Assembly (NCBI GenBank): GCA_963718995.1
Contig: CAVRAP010000020.1
Location: forward strand, 558,001-622,000
Origin: UBA4744 sp963718995
GTDB taxonomy: Bacteria; Actinomycetota; Acidimicrobiia; Spongiisociales; UBA4744
DNA: 64,000 nt
Reading direction: 5' to 3'
In this document: positions 35,503 to 44,678 of the stretch, in pieces
How positions within the stretch are numbered: position 1 is the first letter of the stretch
Layout: each line of letters opens with the position of its first letter
Made by a program: the position numbers and the translations under genes
Notes under the pieces: model-generated
What the model was told of the DNA's origin: nothing
The model's input: only the letters and a program-made list of their open reading frames with translations
The model's database searches: none

Positions 35503-36291
35503 TTAGCCGGCCACTCCGTAGATCTCTACTTCGATAGCCCCGGTATTGCCGCCCGTTGAGGTGTCGACGTCAAAGCGAATTACCCGGGCGACGGTGCTCA
35601 ACGCTCCGATCGCCAAGCCCGGTCCGGCCGTATAAGGCCCGTGGGTCACACCGTCGATGGTGACGGTGTACGTGTTGGCAATGGCGCTGCCGTCGCTCAT
35701 CTCCCTGGAGCGAAATCCGACTCCGACGATCTCCAGCGCATCCCCAAGGTCTACCGCGATAAAGGCATCGTCTCCATCCCCCGCTGACGACCATTCAGTC
35801 CCAAGATCTCCGTCGATGGCGTTGGGGGCAGCAAACGCGTCAGAGAACTGCGACGAGAAATCAACCACGGTCCCGTCGACGGCGAGATTGGGGCCGGGGG
35901 CACCCGTAGCGGCGGCTGCGGGTGTGATGAACGTCATGAGGTCGCTGCTGTACAAACGCCCGTCAATGCCAACGCCCTGCAGCCGGTAGTAATAGGTCGT
36001 TTCCGGATCCAGTCCGGCCATCACGGCCCGGTGGTCATCGTGGGCGCCTCCGCCCATGTCCTGGTCGGTTGAGAGAGACCCCAAGGCTTCGGTTGGCCCG
36101 TAGGAGACCGCACAGACGGCGTCGATGTTGGTGGCGACGGTGAGGCTCGCCGTCGTACCGGACGAATCCGGTGTGATCGTCACGTCACCCTGTTGGATCT
36201 CGGAGAAGTCGCCAACATCGCCGGCTGCGGTACCGGCACAAGAGGCGAACAGGAAGGACGCGACGAGGAGGGAGGCGAGGAGTTTGGCCAT
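35503..36291 (-). CDS. Secreted lipoprotein with fibronectin-III-like and discoidin-like domains
   Basis: A 262-residue lipoprotein. After the lipobox (FLFASC) comes a fibronectin-III-like region of the type found at the N-terminus of purple acid phosphatases (HRAVMAGLDPETTYYYRL), then a second domain that looks like an F5/8-type C (discoidin) carbohydrate-binding fold (DGDLGTEWSSAGDGDDAFIAVDLG). There is no catalytic domain. It probably binds cell-surface or extracellular glycans. ATG 36291 starts the signal peptide directly. Confidence 0.7.
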   Translation of the reverse strand: MAKLLASLLVASFLFASCAGTAAGDVGDFSEIQQGDVTITPDSSGTTASLTVATNIDAVCAVSYGPTEALGSLSTDQDMGGGAHDDHRAVMAGLDPETTYYYRLQGVGIDGRLYSSDLMTFITPAAAATGAPGPNLAVDGTVVDFSSQFSDAFAAPNAIDGDLGTEWSSAGDGDDAFIAVDLGDALEIVGVGFRSREMSDGSAIANTYTVTIDGVTHGPYTAGPGLAIGALSTVARVIRFDVDTSTGGNTGAIEVEIYGVAG

Positions 36292-36720
36292 AGCGGGGAT
36301 GATACGCCGGGGGCCGGGCAATTCGACGGGGCGGCCCGAACGCCCTCAGCACCCCAACGCAGACCTTCCCGGCCCCAGATTCAGGCTGGAGATCCCTCCG
36401 TGAATGCATGTGCCGGTTCGGCTCGGAATCGAATGGGTGCCATGCCCAGGCGACGCGTGATTATGCGCTGGCTGAGCGGCCGGTTTCCAGAAAAAGGTAG
36501 AAACAGCGCCGATTGCAGCAACCCAACCTCCCTACCGGTTCTGCTCGGAACGAGGTGCGCCGAGTGATCTGGGCGGACGCCTCCCAAATGTGCGTACATG
36601 GTCGCCGCTGGTGGTGCTCAGCTACCCAACACAAAGCGCCACCGAGGGACAGTTTCGCTCGTCATCGCCTGCCAGCTGAGGGCATGGCTCGGCCTCGGAC
36701 GGCCTCCGGGGCAGGTGCAG
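36292..36720. other. Intergenic region with no recognised gene
   Basis: 429 bp without a convincing gene, RNA or strong hairpin. Short open frames here have no signal peptide, domain or ribosome site. Confidence 0.5.
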
Positions 36721-37155
36721 CTAGGCGGTTGCCTTCTTGCCCTTCGCCCGCTTCTCGATCTCCCGCTTGCCCCACTCGAGGTTCTTCTCCCACCCCTTTC
36801 GCAGCATGGGGTCGAGGAAACGGCTGATCAAGGGAACGGCAAGGCGGCTGTCCATTTCGTGGGTCACCTTCGACCCGTCATTGTCCGGCTCGACAGTCTG
36901 CGTTTGGGTTCCCTCCATCGCTCCGAAGTTCCGGACGGCAATTCGCTCGCCGGGGACGTAGTCGGTGAAGACCGTCACCCCTTTGCGTGGCATGCCGAGC
37001 ATCTTGAAGGTCCATTCGTACGAGTTGCCGACAACATCTGGGCTCTCGTACACGGCCTCCATCGTCATGCCCGGTGGGGTGGCGGTCGTATCGAGCATGA
37101 AGGAGAGCACTTGTTCCGGCGTCGCGTCGACGTGCACGGTCTTGGTGGCTTTCAT
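36721..37155 (-). CDS. SRPBCC/START-like protein
   Basis: A 144-residue protein with the helix-grip pattern of polyketide cyclase/START-like proteins: an N-terminal ATKTVHVDATPEQVLSFM strand and helix, a long curved sheet (TQTVEPDNDGSKVTHEMD), and a C-terminal amphipathic helix ending in a Lys-rich tail. These proteins bind small hydrophobic ligands or lipids. ATG 37155 is fixed by a GAGGAGGTG site. Nothing adjacent indicates the ligand. Confidence 0.75.
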   Translation of the reverse strand: MKATKTVHVDATPEQVLSFMLDTTATPPGMTMEAVYESPDVVGNSYEWTFKMLGMPRKGVTVFTDYVPGERIAVRNFGAMEGTQTQTVEPDNDGSKVTHEMDSRLAVPLISRFLDPMLRKGWEKNLEWGKREIEKRAKGKKATA

Positions 37156-37628
37156 CGGTCGCACCTCCTCGGCGTTCAGGGCTAACTCCATTATCACCCC
37201 TGATTGGGCAGCCCGCTAGAGGCGAAAGCCGGCCCTGAAGGCGAATCCCCGTCGCAAGACGTCGCAGCCGCCGTGCCCGCACGCCTGTGGCGAGCGACAT
37301 GCTCGGGCGACATCCACAAAGTGACGGTTGCTGACCAGAAGCCTCAGGAGGATGTGCGAGTAATACTGGACCCTGCGGTCCGTCCCGTCTGCCTAGTTCC
37401 TCGACATGCCTGAACCAGCGCCTTCGTCGCCGTGGATCTCCTCGGACGCAACGAGAACGCCGAACAACTGATACCGAGGGATATCGCCCATTCCACCAAG
37501 TGCGCTGGATCGTCACGTCGAGGAGCGGTTCTCGTTGCGTTGATTGAAGACAGGGCGTGAGGTTCTGTCTTCTCGACGGTTGTTCAGAGGGCGTGTCGGC
37601 TATCGCAGCTTCCTTGCGGGGTACTCGG
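37156..37628. other. Intergenic region with two inverted repeats
   Basis: 473 bp without a recognised gene. A 13-bp inverted repeat (ACGCAACGAGAAC) has arms at 37446-37458 and 37528-37540. A hairpin with 8-bp arms (GAAGACAG / CTGTCTTC) lies at 37546-37572 and may terminate the leftward membrane-protein gene. The wider repeat could be a worn small mobile element. Confidence 0.4.
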
Positions 37629-38375
37629 TCAGCCAACTCGTAGCAATTTGGATATTCGCCCTGTCAGCAGTTGTGTGACGCGGTCAAGGGCAACAGCGAT
37701 GCCCAAGCTCGGGATGGCAAACAGCAGGATCCACGGATCCCATTGGTATGACGCGCCCTCACCCACAACGATAAAGGTGGCCAGCGCAGCGGCCCGGAAA
37801 CCATGCTCGACCGGAGAACTGACGGGAAGAGTCACCCACCCAGCAACGAAGATCAATCCGCCCAGCCGATAGGGCTCGTCAAAAAGACCCCAATCGCCAT
37901 TCAGTATCAGCACACCGCTTATCACGATCGCTGAGCCAAGTGCTGCCCATCTCGCTGCGTCACGCCATCGGGCGATACTTGCGATCACGACCGGCAACGC
38001 AACGAGCGTCACGGTCTGCAACATCCCCAGCACTATCGCGGTGAGGATATCGCCTTCACATCCTGAGAAGTCGTCTGGACAGGGCCGCTGATTGGGATCA
38101 CCGACGGCCAGCGCCACGAGCAACCCGATCACCAGACTTCCCGCGGCTAACCCCCCCAACACCCGCCTGTTGAACAGTCGAGTATCTTGTGGAGCCACGC
38201 CCCAACGAACCGATCCAGCCACCGCAAGCACGCCGACAGCCAAGACTGTCGTGACGGCGACGAACGTGACCCGACCGTCGATCCAAGAGACATCGTTCTC
38301 TCCATTGCTGCCGAACGCAACAAGCAGCATCGGGGCTGCAGCCCAGCGGGCCGAGCTGTCGAACACACCTGACAT
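37629..38375 (-). CDS. Multi-pass membrane protein, unknown
   Basis: A 248-residue hydrophobic protein with about seven helices. ATG 38375 is chosen because GGGAGG lies 6 bp upstream. A small loop with two Cys residues (RPCPDDFSGC) lies mid-protein. No family recognised. Base composition is slightly more AT-rich than the neighbours, which together with the flanking inverted repeats could mean acquired DNA. Confidence 0.55.
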   Translation of the reverse strand: MSGVFDSSARWAAAPMLLVAFGSNGENDVSWIDGRVTFVAVTTVLAVGVLAVAGSVRWGVAPQDTRLFNRRVLGGLAAGSLVIGLLVALAVGDPNQRPCPDDFSGCEGDILTAIVLGMLQTVTLVALPVVIASIARWRDAARWAALGSAIVISGVLILNGDWGLFDEPYRLGGLIFVAGWVTLPVSSPVEHGFRAAALATFIVVGEGASYQWDPWILLFAIPSLGIAVALDRVTQLLTGRISKLLRVG

Positions 38376-38616
38376 CTCCGACCTCCCACTCAGCAGACGA
38401 CTGACGGACCTGGCTGTATGGCGCTTCGTAGTCACTTCGTCGGTATCGGCACTGGTACCAAAACAATTGACGACATTGACCGCCCAGATCCGGCTGATAT
38501 GCGCCATAACGCACATTCCGCGGAGTGCTCGTTAACGGCACGGATGCGCTCGTTACGTTTGCGACTCCTCGGCTCACCGGACGTACTCCGGTCCGGGGAC
38601 TGACGACCGGAAAGGC

Positions 38617-40200
38617 CTACCCCTCGCTGCCGAAGACTTCGGCGACGGCATCATCGGCGAGAGCCTGACCGGCCTCCTCGTACAGGTTGCGGGCGACATC
38701 AACGCCTGCTTCGCGAAGTTCTGCAACCTGGTCCGGGTAGGTGGCGATCGATGCGATCCGGGCGTTGGGGAGAAACTCGCGAACCCGCCGGGCGCATTCG
38801 AGATTGGCCTGGTGGCTACTCATGGAAGCGACCACCAGCTCCACGTGGGGATGGAACCGGACCCGCTCCCAGAAGTCCCGGTCGAGGGCGTCGCCCCGCA
38901 CCGCATCGCGCCCCTCGCTGCGATGCTGCTCAACGGTCTCGTCGCGTCGATCGACCCCGACCACCACCGGCCCCCTTCGCAAGACCATCTCGTCGTAGGC
39001 ACCGGTGCCCACCCGGCCCATCCCGAAGACCAACACTCGCGCATCCCCGCAGTCGATGATGGCGTCCTCGGGAGCGGAGGGATGCCGTTCCAGAGCGGTG
39101 AGCTGTTTCGACCACCGTTCATACAGGCGGTATCGGGCGGTGCTGGCCGCGGAGGCCAGAACGAAGGAGGCCCCAACCGCCACGGCCACCGTCGAGACCC
39201 ACGCCTGATCGATGAGGCCGGCCGATAGTGCGGCTGCTCCGACGATCAGCCCGAACTCGCTGTAGGTCGAAAGGGTCAAGGACGCATGCAACGAGGTCCT
39301 GGCGCGGAGACGGGACCGGGTGAACAACCAGAAGAAGCCGCCACTCCGGAGGGGTATCAGGATCAGGATCGTCAGCCCGACGATCCAGGCAGTCGGGGAC
39401 GGGGCACCTCCCAATCCAATGGATAGAAAGAATCCGACCAGGAGCAGGTCCTTGAATCCCAGCAACCGGTCGGCCATCTCTCCCGACCGAATGTGCCCGG
39501 AGAGGACGAGGCCGGCGACCAGAGCTCCCAGATCGGGTTTGAGCCCGATCAGGCTGAAGGTACCTGCACCGACCCCGACGGCGAGCGTGAAGCCGAGCAG
39601 CACGAGGACTTCCCCGTGTCCACTCCGATTGAGCAACCATCCGAACACCGGACGGGCGACGAAGATGGCGGGCACGACCAGGAGGGCCCAGGCAGAGGGC
39701 CATTCCCCGGCAACAACCACCAGGAAGACAACGGCGAAGAGGTCTTGCATGATGAGGACCCCTACCGCCAGTCGCCCGCTCAACGACGCCGACTCGTTGG
39801 CGATTTCGAGCGCCTTGACGGCGAACACCGTGCTTGAGAAGGAGAACGCAAACCCGATAATGGCAGCCGAGCCGAGATCCAGATCACGCGCCAGAGGCAC
39901 CCCGAGGGCACCGAACCCGAGAAGCAGACCGCCGACCACCACGGTGAACCCGGCTGCCACCAGCGTGGCACTCCCCCACACCTCGGGTCGGGCCAGCGTG
40001 CGGAGGCGAAGCTTGAGACCGATCCCGAACAAGAGGAGCAGCACCCCGATCTCGGAGATGGACTCAATGGCCGCGCTTGATTCGTATCCGAAGGCGTGGA
40101 GCACGAAGCCGGCTACGAGGTAGCCCACCAGTGGTGGCAGTCCGCCCGCCCTGGCCAGGAGACCAAATCCGAAGGCAGCGATGAGAAAGGTGATCTCCAT
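38617..40200 (-). CDS. CPA2-type cation:proton antiporter with TrkA-N domain
   Basis: A 527-residue KefB/YbaL-type antiporter: about twelve membrane helices (LLARAGGLPPLVGYLVAGFVLHAFG, GVLLLLFGIGLKL, FSFSSTVFAVKALE) followed from ~residue 385 by a RCK/TrkA-N Rossmann domain (RVLVFGMGRVGTGAY). It exchanges K or Na for protons across the membrane, gated by NAD(H) or a similar ligand. ATG 40200 begins directly at the first helix. The length is typical. Confidence 0.88.
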   Translation of the reverse strand: MEITFLIAAFGFGLLARAGGLPPLVGYLVAGFVLHAFGYESSAAIESISEIGVLLLLFGIGLKLRLRTLARPEVWGSATLVAAGFTVVVGGLLLGFGALGVPLARDLDLGSAAIIGFAFSFSSTVFAVKALEIANESASLSGRLAVGVLIMQDLFAVVFLVVVAGEWPSAWALLVVPAIFVARPVFGWLLNRSGHGEVLVLLGFTLAVGVGAGTFSLIGLKPDLGALVAGLVLSGHIRSGEMADRLLGFKDLLLVGFFLSIGLGGAPSPTAWIVGLTILILIPLRSGGFFWLFTRSRLRARTSLHASLTLSTYSEFGLIVGAAALSAGLIDQAWVSTVAVAVGASFVLASAASTARYRLYERWSKQLTALERHPSAPEDAIIDCGDARVLVFGMGRVGTGAYDEMVLRRGPVVVGVDRRDETVEQHRSEGRDAVRGDALDRDFWERVRFHPHVELVVASMSSHQANLECARRVREFLPNARIASIATYPDQVAELREAGVDVARNLYEEAGQALADDAVAEVFGSEG

Positions 40201-40282
40201 GCGTGGTGCGATTATGACACCCGTTCGTGGGTTCCGGACCAAAGATCGATCGGTTCCCGAACCGATCGCGAATAACGACCGG

Positions 40283-41215
40283 CTACGCGCCGTGGGCTAG
40301 GGAAGTCTCAGCGACCACCCCGACCTCTTTCGGATCCCGGGCTCCCAACAAACTCATCCACGTGATTGCTCCCGCCAGGACCAGCATCCCCAGCCACTGC
40401 GACGACGTCAGGACCGCACCGAACGCGAGATAGTTGACCGCGGCAGCCGACAGCGGGAACGCCAGCTCGGCGATCGTCGCCGCCGAAGCGGGGGTGCGGG
40501 ACAGTCCCCGGTAGTAGATCAGCATTGCGGCCAACCCGGGAACGAGAGCCAGCACGATGATGGCCAGCACGTCCTGGCCGTCGGAGACCCCGACCGGAGG
40601 GCCGGCTTGCAGAATCCAGATGAGCCCGGCAACCGGCATGCCAATCGCGAACCGCCAGGCGGTGAGGTCGCGGAACTCGAGGCGGGCCGACAAGCGGCGC
40701 CCCAACACGGTCCCCATGCCCCACAAGGCGGCCGCCCCGACCGCCAGCAAGGCCGGCGCGAGTTGGGTGACGGACACCTGCAGAGGATCGGGGAAAGCAA
40801 TCAGATAGGCGCCACCCAGCCCGGCCACCAGGAACAACCAGTAGCGGGATAAGAGGGCTTCGCCAAGGAGCAGCCTCGCTCCCAGGACGGCCACCAGCGG
40901 TTGGAGTTTCTGGAGCAGGAGCGGTGTGTTGGGATCACCGTATGAGAAGGCTGCGGTGAACAAGATGGTTGCGGTTGCCGAAGCGCCGGCCCCGATCAGG
41001 AACAACGCCACCAGATCCCCGGCCCCCAATTTGGCTACAAGCCGCCGGGAGCGCAGCAACCAGGGAATGGTCAACACCACCAGCACGATGTGCTCGAAAA
41101 AGACAACCGTGGCGGCCGGAAGTTCCAGAGCAAGACCGCGCCGGAACAGGGCATCCGTTCCCCACAGGGCGGCCGCCAGGGCCACCCAGGCGATCCCGGT
41201 CTTCTGCTTCGACAT
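40283..41215 (-). CDS. EamA/DMT-family transporter
   Basis: A 310-residue ten-helix drug/metabolite transporter with two EamA repeats (ALWGTDALFRRGLALELPAA near the start; ALWGMGTVLGRRL mid-protein). It probably exports an amino acid or metabolite; the substrate is unknown. ATG 41215 has a CGGAG site. The stop is 82 bp upstream of the antiporter start on the same strand. Confidence 0.8.
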   Translation of the reverse strand: MSKQKTGIAWVALAAALWGTDALFRRGLALELPAATVVFFEHIVLVVLTIPWLLRSRRLVAKLGAGDLVALFLIGAGASATATILFTAAFSYGDPNTPLLLQKLQPLVAVLGARLLLGEALLSRYWLFLVAGLGGAYLIAFPDPLQVSVTQLAPALLAVGAAALWGMGTVLGRRLSARLEFRDLTAWRFAIGMPVAGLIWILQAGPPVGVSDGQDVLAIIVLALVPGLAAMLIYYRGLSRTPASAATIAELAFPLSAAAVNYLAFGAVLTSSQWLGMLVLAGAITWMSLLGARDPKEVGVVAETSLAHGA

Positions 41216-41417
41216 CGGGCTCCGTTCCGGAATTGAGAGCGCCAAGATAGCCGGGAGCAACCATTGTGAGTACCTCGGTTTGCTTGGTCCGACGCTGGGG
41301 CCGGGCCAGTCTGAAACGGTCGTCGTTGACCGTCAGGCTGCCGGTGGGGCCAACCGCCATGGCGCAACGGACTTCTGGCCCCTTCAGCCACGCGACCGGC
41401 TTCCGTACGGTGGAAGC

Positions 41418-41877
41418 ATGGAACAGACATTGACGCATCCCGAACCTGTCCGCACCAAGCCCGGACCCTCGCCTGCCACCCGGCGGTTCGGCTACATGGT
41501 GGCCATCCTGGTCAACGTTGCCCTTGTCATCGCCGCCAACAACCTGCTGGCGTGGGACATCTTCCCGTTCCTGACGAACGACTTCGAACGGGTCTTGCCG
41601 ATCCTCAACGTGTCGCTGGGAGCGGCCATCGCCGTGAACCTGGTCTATCTCGGCTTCGACGCCGGGTGGTTCAAGTCGCTGACCCAGATCGGGCTGCTCG
41701 CCGATCAGCCTGGTCGTCACCGTGCGCATCTACCAGGTATTCCCCTTCGACTTCTCGGCCTACGAATTCGGCTGGAAGTCGGTGGCCGAATGGGCTCTCA
41801 TCCTGGCCATAGTCGCTGTCGGCATCGGCGTGGTTGCCGAGTTGATCAGACTGGCGAAGGGCAATACCCGCTCATAA
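41418..41877 (+). CDS. Four-helix membrane protein, frameshifted
   Basis: Two frames join into one protein of about 152 residues. The first reads a short soluble start, then FGYMVAILVNVALVIAANNLLAW and a second helix, to SLTQIGLLA. The second resumes ISLVVTVRIYQVFPFDFSAYEF and ends VVAELIRLAKGN. The join is near 41702, where an extra G lies between GCC and ATC; length 460 = 3n+1. The protein would have four membrane helices. Family not recognised. Sequencing error is likely. Confidence 0.6.
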
Positions 41878-41998
41878 CGATCGTTCCGGGCCGATCGTGT
41901 GGGCGATGGGGGGTGCCACGAGCCGTTCTCCGCGCAGCCGTGCGCAGCACCCCCGTACCGCTACGCTCCTTCCCTCAAAGGGGGTTGCTACGAGCCTG

Positions 41999-43354
41999 AT
42001 GGATGACCGACCGGAAACGAAATACGCCGACACCGGTGAAGGCCAGGTCGCCTACCAGCAATTTGGAACGGGTCCCACCGACCTCATCTACATGACCTCT
42101 CTCGAGTCGCACGCCGAGATGATCTGGGACCACCCGATTCCCGCTCACTACTTCGAACGGCTGGCCTCATTCAGCCGGGTCCTCTACTTCGACAATCGTG
42201 GTTCCGGAGCCTCAGACGGCATACCATTGGGAAAGCCTCCCACCCCCGAAAACTGGACGGACGACGCCCGCGTCGTCATGGACGCTGCGGCCATTGATAG
42301 GGCGGCGGTCGTGGCCGAAGTCGAAGGCGGTTTCATGGGCATGACGTTCGCGGCGATTCACCCGGAGAGGACCACGGCGTTGGTGCTGATCAACACCTTT
42401 CCCAGGTTGATGCGAGCGGATGACTATCCGATCGGGATGCCTGAAGAAATGCGGGAATCGGTTGTGCAGTGGGCTCGCGCATCGTGGGGCCGGCCCGGCT
42501 ACTTCGATCTCATGCTCCCGAGCAAAAAGGATGATTCCGGGTTCCAGGAATGGCTGGGAAGGTATCAACGGATAGCCGCCACGCCCAACACGGCCATCAC
42601 GCTGTACGAGAGCTTTGGCATGCAGGTTGATCTCCGCTCGATCCTCACATCAATCAATGTTCCGACATTGGTGATCTGCCGCAAGGAAGCCGCCTGGCAC
42701 CGCCCGGAGTACAGCCGGTATTTGGCCGAACACATTCCCGACGCAAAGCTCGTCGAGCTGCCGGGCGCCGACACGCATCCAGTGTTCGCCGCCGACCCCG
42801 AACCTGTGCTGAATGAGATCGAGGAGTTCGTCACCGGCGTGCGTTCCGTACCGGTGCCTGATAGGACCCTGGCCACGGTGATGTTCACGGACATCGTCGA
42901 CTCAACCCAGCACGCGGCCCGACTCGGCGATCGCGATTGGCTCGACTTGTTGGGACGACACCATCGGATGACCCGCGACTACCTCGACAGGTATCGGGGC
43001 CGGGAGATCAAGACAACCGGAGACGGAATCCTGGCGACGTTCGACGGCCCGACCAGGGCGGTGACGTGCGCGGCCCGTATTCGGGCGGCCGGCCAGGCCC
43101 TGGGGATAGACATCAGGGTCGGCTTGCACACCGGCGAGATCGAACTGAGCGGTGACGACATCGGCGGAATGGCCGTCAATATTGCCTCACGGGTGATGGC
43201 CGTCAACGTCGGAGGCGGTGTGGCAGCATCGAGCACGGTGCGTGATCTCGTGGTCGGATCAGGAATCGAGTTCAACGCCATTGGCACCAGGGAGATGAAG
43301 GGCGTGCCCGGCGAATGGAACCTGTTCGAGCTGGTCTCCATTCCATCGGTCTAG
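41999..43354 (+). CDS. Alpha/beta-hydrolase-like domain fused to a class III nucleotidyl cyclase
   Basis: A 451-residue protein. Residues 1-~275 have an alpha/beta-hydrolase fold (FDNRGSGASDG, PTLVICRKEA, GADTHPVFA), but the nucleophile elbow reads VAEVEGGFMG instead of GxSxGG: the Ser is replaced, so the domain is unlikely to be catalytic and may be a ligand sensor. The C-terminal ~170 residues are a class III cyclase domain (ATVMFTDIVDSTQHAA, KTTGDGILATFDG, VGLHTGEIE). Such hydrolase-cyclase fusions are common in actinobacteria. ATG 41999 is used; the ribosome site is weak. Confidence 0.85.
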   Translation: MDDRPETKYADTGEGQVAYQQFGTGPTDLIYMTSLESHAEMIWDHPIPAHYFERLASFSRVLYFDNRGSGASDGIPLGKPPTPENWTDDARVVMDAAAIDRAAVVAEVEGGFMGMTFAAIHPERTTALVLINTFPRLMRADDYPIGMPEEMRESVVQWARASWGRPGYFDLMLPSKKDDSGFQEWLGRYQRIAATPNTAITLYESFGMQVDLRSILTSINVPTLVICRKEAAWHRPEYSRYLAEHIPDAKLVELPGADTHPVFAADPEPVLNEIEEFVTGVRSVPVPDRTLATVMFTDIVDSTQHAARLGDRDWLDLLGRHHRMTRDYLDRYRGREIKTTGDGILATFDGPTRAVTCAARIRAAGQALGIDIRVGLHTGEIELSGDDIGGMAVNIASRVMAVNVGGGVAASSTVRDLVVGSGIEFNAIGTREMKGVPGEWNLFELVSIPSV

Positions 43355-43424
43355 CCATCCCCGGTCACCTGGAAGGGTGTCACCGGGTCCCTTGTCCCGG
43401 AACCCTGGCTCCTCGGCGGTCCCT

Positions 43425-44126
43425 TCACGTGCGGGTTTTGACCATCCGAAAAAGGATGAAGCCCGGTTCGGTTGACAGCCTCTGGTAGCTGTTCGGATGG
43501 CTCTTGGCCATGTCCGGCTGCGGGGCGGGTTCCACGAGCCGCTCGATCAGGAAGCCTGCCTCCGTGAACTCAGCAGCCAATTGAGTGAGTGGCATACGCC
43601 ACGCGGTGATCTCCCAGCCGGTGCTCCACCTCTCCGTCACGGCTTCGATAGCGAAGTACGAACCTCCCAGCCTGTGCCAGTCCCCGGCAGGGTGGTGCGT
43701 GCTCACCACAAACGCCCCGTCGGGCCGGAGCATTCGGCGAACCTCGGCCAAGAAGCCCGCCCGATCGTTGAGGTAGTGATAGACCAGGGCGTTCAAGACG
43801 ATGTCGATACTCTGGTCTGCTACCCAAAGGAACGGTTCTTCCAACGAATGGACCCGCACGTCGGCTTGATCACCGACCTGGGCCCGGGCCAGCTCGATCA
43901 TGTTGGGCGAGGCGTCGCATCCCAGGACCTTGGCTCCCCGCCCGATCAGCTCAGCGACATAGATGCCCGGCCCACATCCTGCATCCAGCACAACCTTGCC
44001 CTCGACATCGCCGATCAAGTCGAGCATGGCCGGCCGGTCATAGAGAGCGTTGTACGGTGCCGTGTCGGCATGCGCCTCATACTCGGCAGCGAAAGCATCG
44101 TATTGGTTTGGCTCAGGAGCGGGCAT
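43425..44126 (-). CDS. SAM-dependent class I methyltransferase
   Basis: A 233-residue methyltransferase: VVLDAGCGPGIYVAELIGRGAKVLGCD is the SAM-binding motif I, followed by IELARAQV and a LNALVYHYLND motif IV; RRMLRPDGAFVVSTHHP lies downstream. This resembles UbiE/MenG-like or small-molecule methyltransferases; the substrate cannot be predicted. ATG 44126 is the nearest start to the conserved NQYDAFAAEYEAH N-terminus. Confidence 0.82.
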   Translation of the reverse strand: MPAPEPNQYDAFAAEYEAHADTAPYNALYDRPAMLDLIGDVEGKVVLDAGCGPGIYVAELIGRGAKVLGCDASPNMIELARAQVGDQADVRVHSLEEPFLWVADQSIDIVLNALVYHYLNDRAGFLAEVRRMLRPDGAFVVSTHHPAGDWHRLGGSYFAIEAVTERWSTGWEITAWRMPLTQLAAEFTEAGFLIERLVEPAPQPDMAKSHPNSYQRLSTEPGFILFRMVKTRT

Positions 44127-44234
44127 GGGTCCGATTATGGTCGTTGACCGGGTCGGACCTGTGACCGCGACATTGCAGTCGGTTGTGTCTGGCCCGGAAC
44201 CTCGCCGAATCTGCTTGGCTAGAAGTCCAATCGA

Positions 44235-44675
44235 ATGGAGAACCCGATGGCGGAAACGGACCGCAAGAAGATGCGCTTCATGTGGAAGGCACACAAGCTG
44301 GCCTGGAATCTGTCCGGCGGGCGTTTGGGTCGCACCATGGGCGGTGTCCCGGTGCTGGAGCTGGTGACGACCGGTCATCGTTCGGGACTGGAGCGGCAGA
44401 TCCTGATCTGGTACTTCAACTTCCCGGAAGGTCCGGCGATCATCGGCACCAACGCCGGTCTCGACACCGATCCGGCCTGGGTGAAGAACTTGCGAGCCAA
44501 TCCTCTGGCCCGGGCCCGTTGGGACGGGCAGTGGCACGACGTTCGGGCGGTCGAGTTGAGCGGCGCCGATCACGAGAAGGTCTGGAACGCCGGGGTCGCG
44601 GCCAGTGCCGGCTATGCGGAATACCAGGAGACGCTGACCCGCCCGATCCCCATCATCAGCCTTGAGCCCCGCTGA
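44235..44675 (+). CDS. Deazaflavin (F420)-dependent nitroreductase-family protein
   Basis: A 146-residue DDN-type split barrel: LELVTTGHRSGLERQILIWYF, IIGTNAGLDTDPAWVKNLRANP and the final RPIPIISLEPR tail. It may use F420H2 as cofactor. An ATG four codons further in is an alternative start. It ends 3 bp from the convergent three-gene methyltransferase cassette, without apparent link to it. Confidence 0.75.
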   Translation: MENPMAETDRKKMRFMWKAHKLAWNLSGGRLGRTMGGVPVLELVTTGHRSGLERQILIWYFNFPEGPAIIGTNAGLDTDPAWVKNLRANPLARARWDGQWHDVRAVELSGADHEKVWNAGVAASAGYAEYQETLTRPIPIISLEPR

Positions 44676-44678
44676 CCG

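Noticed and set aside
37629..38375. Mobile-element gene between inverted repeats
   Set aside because: The protein is a plain membrane protein without transposase or integrase motifs, and the repeats do not flank it on both sides.
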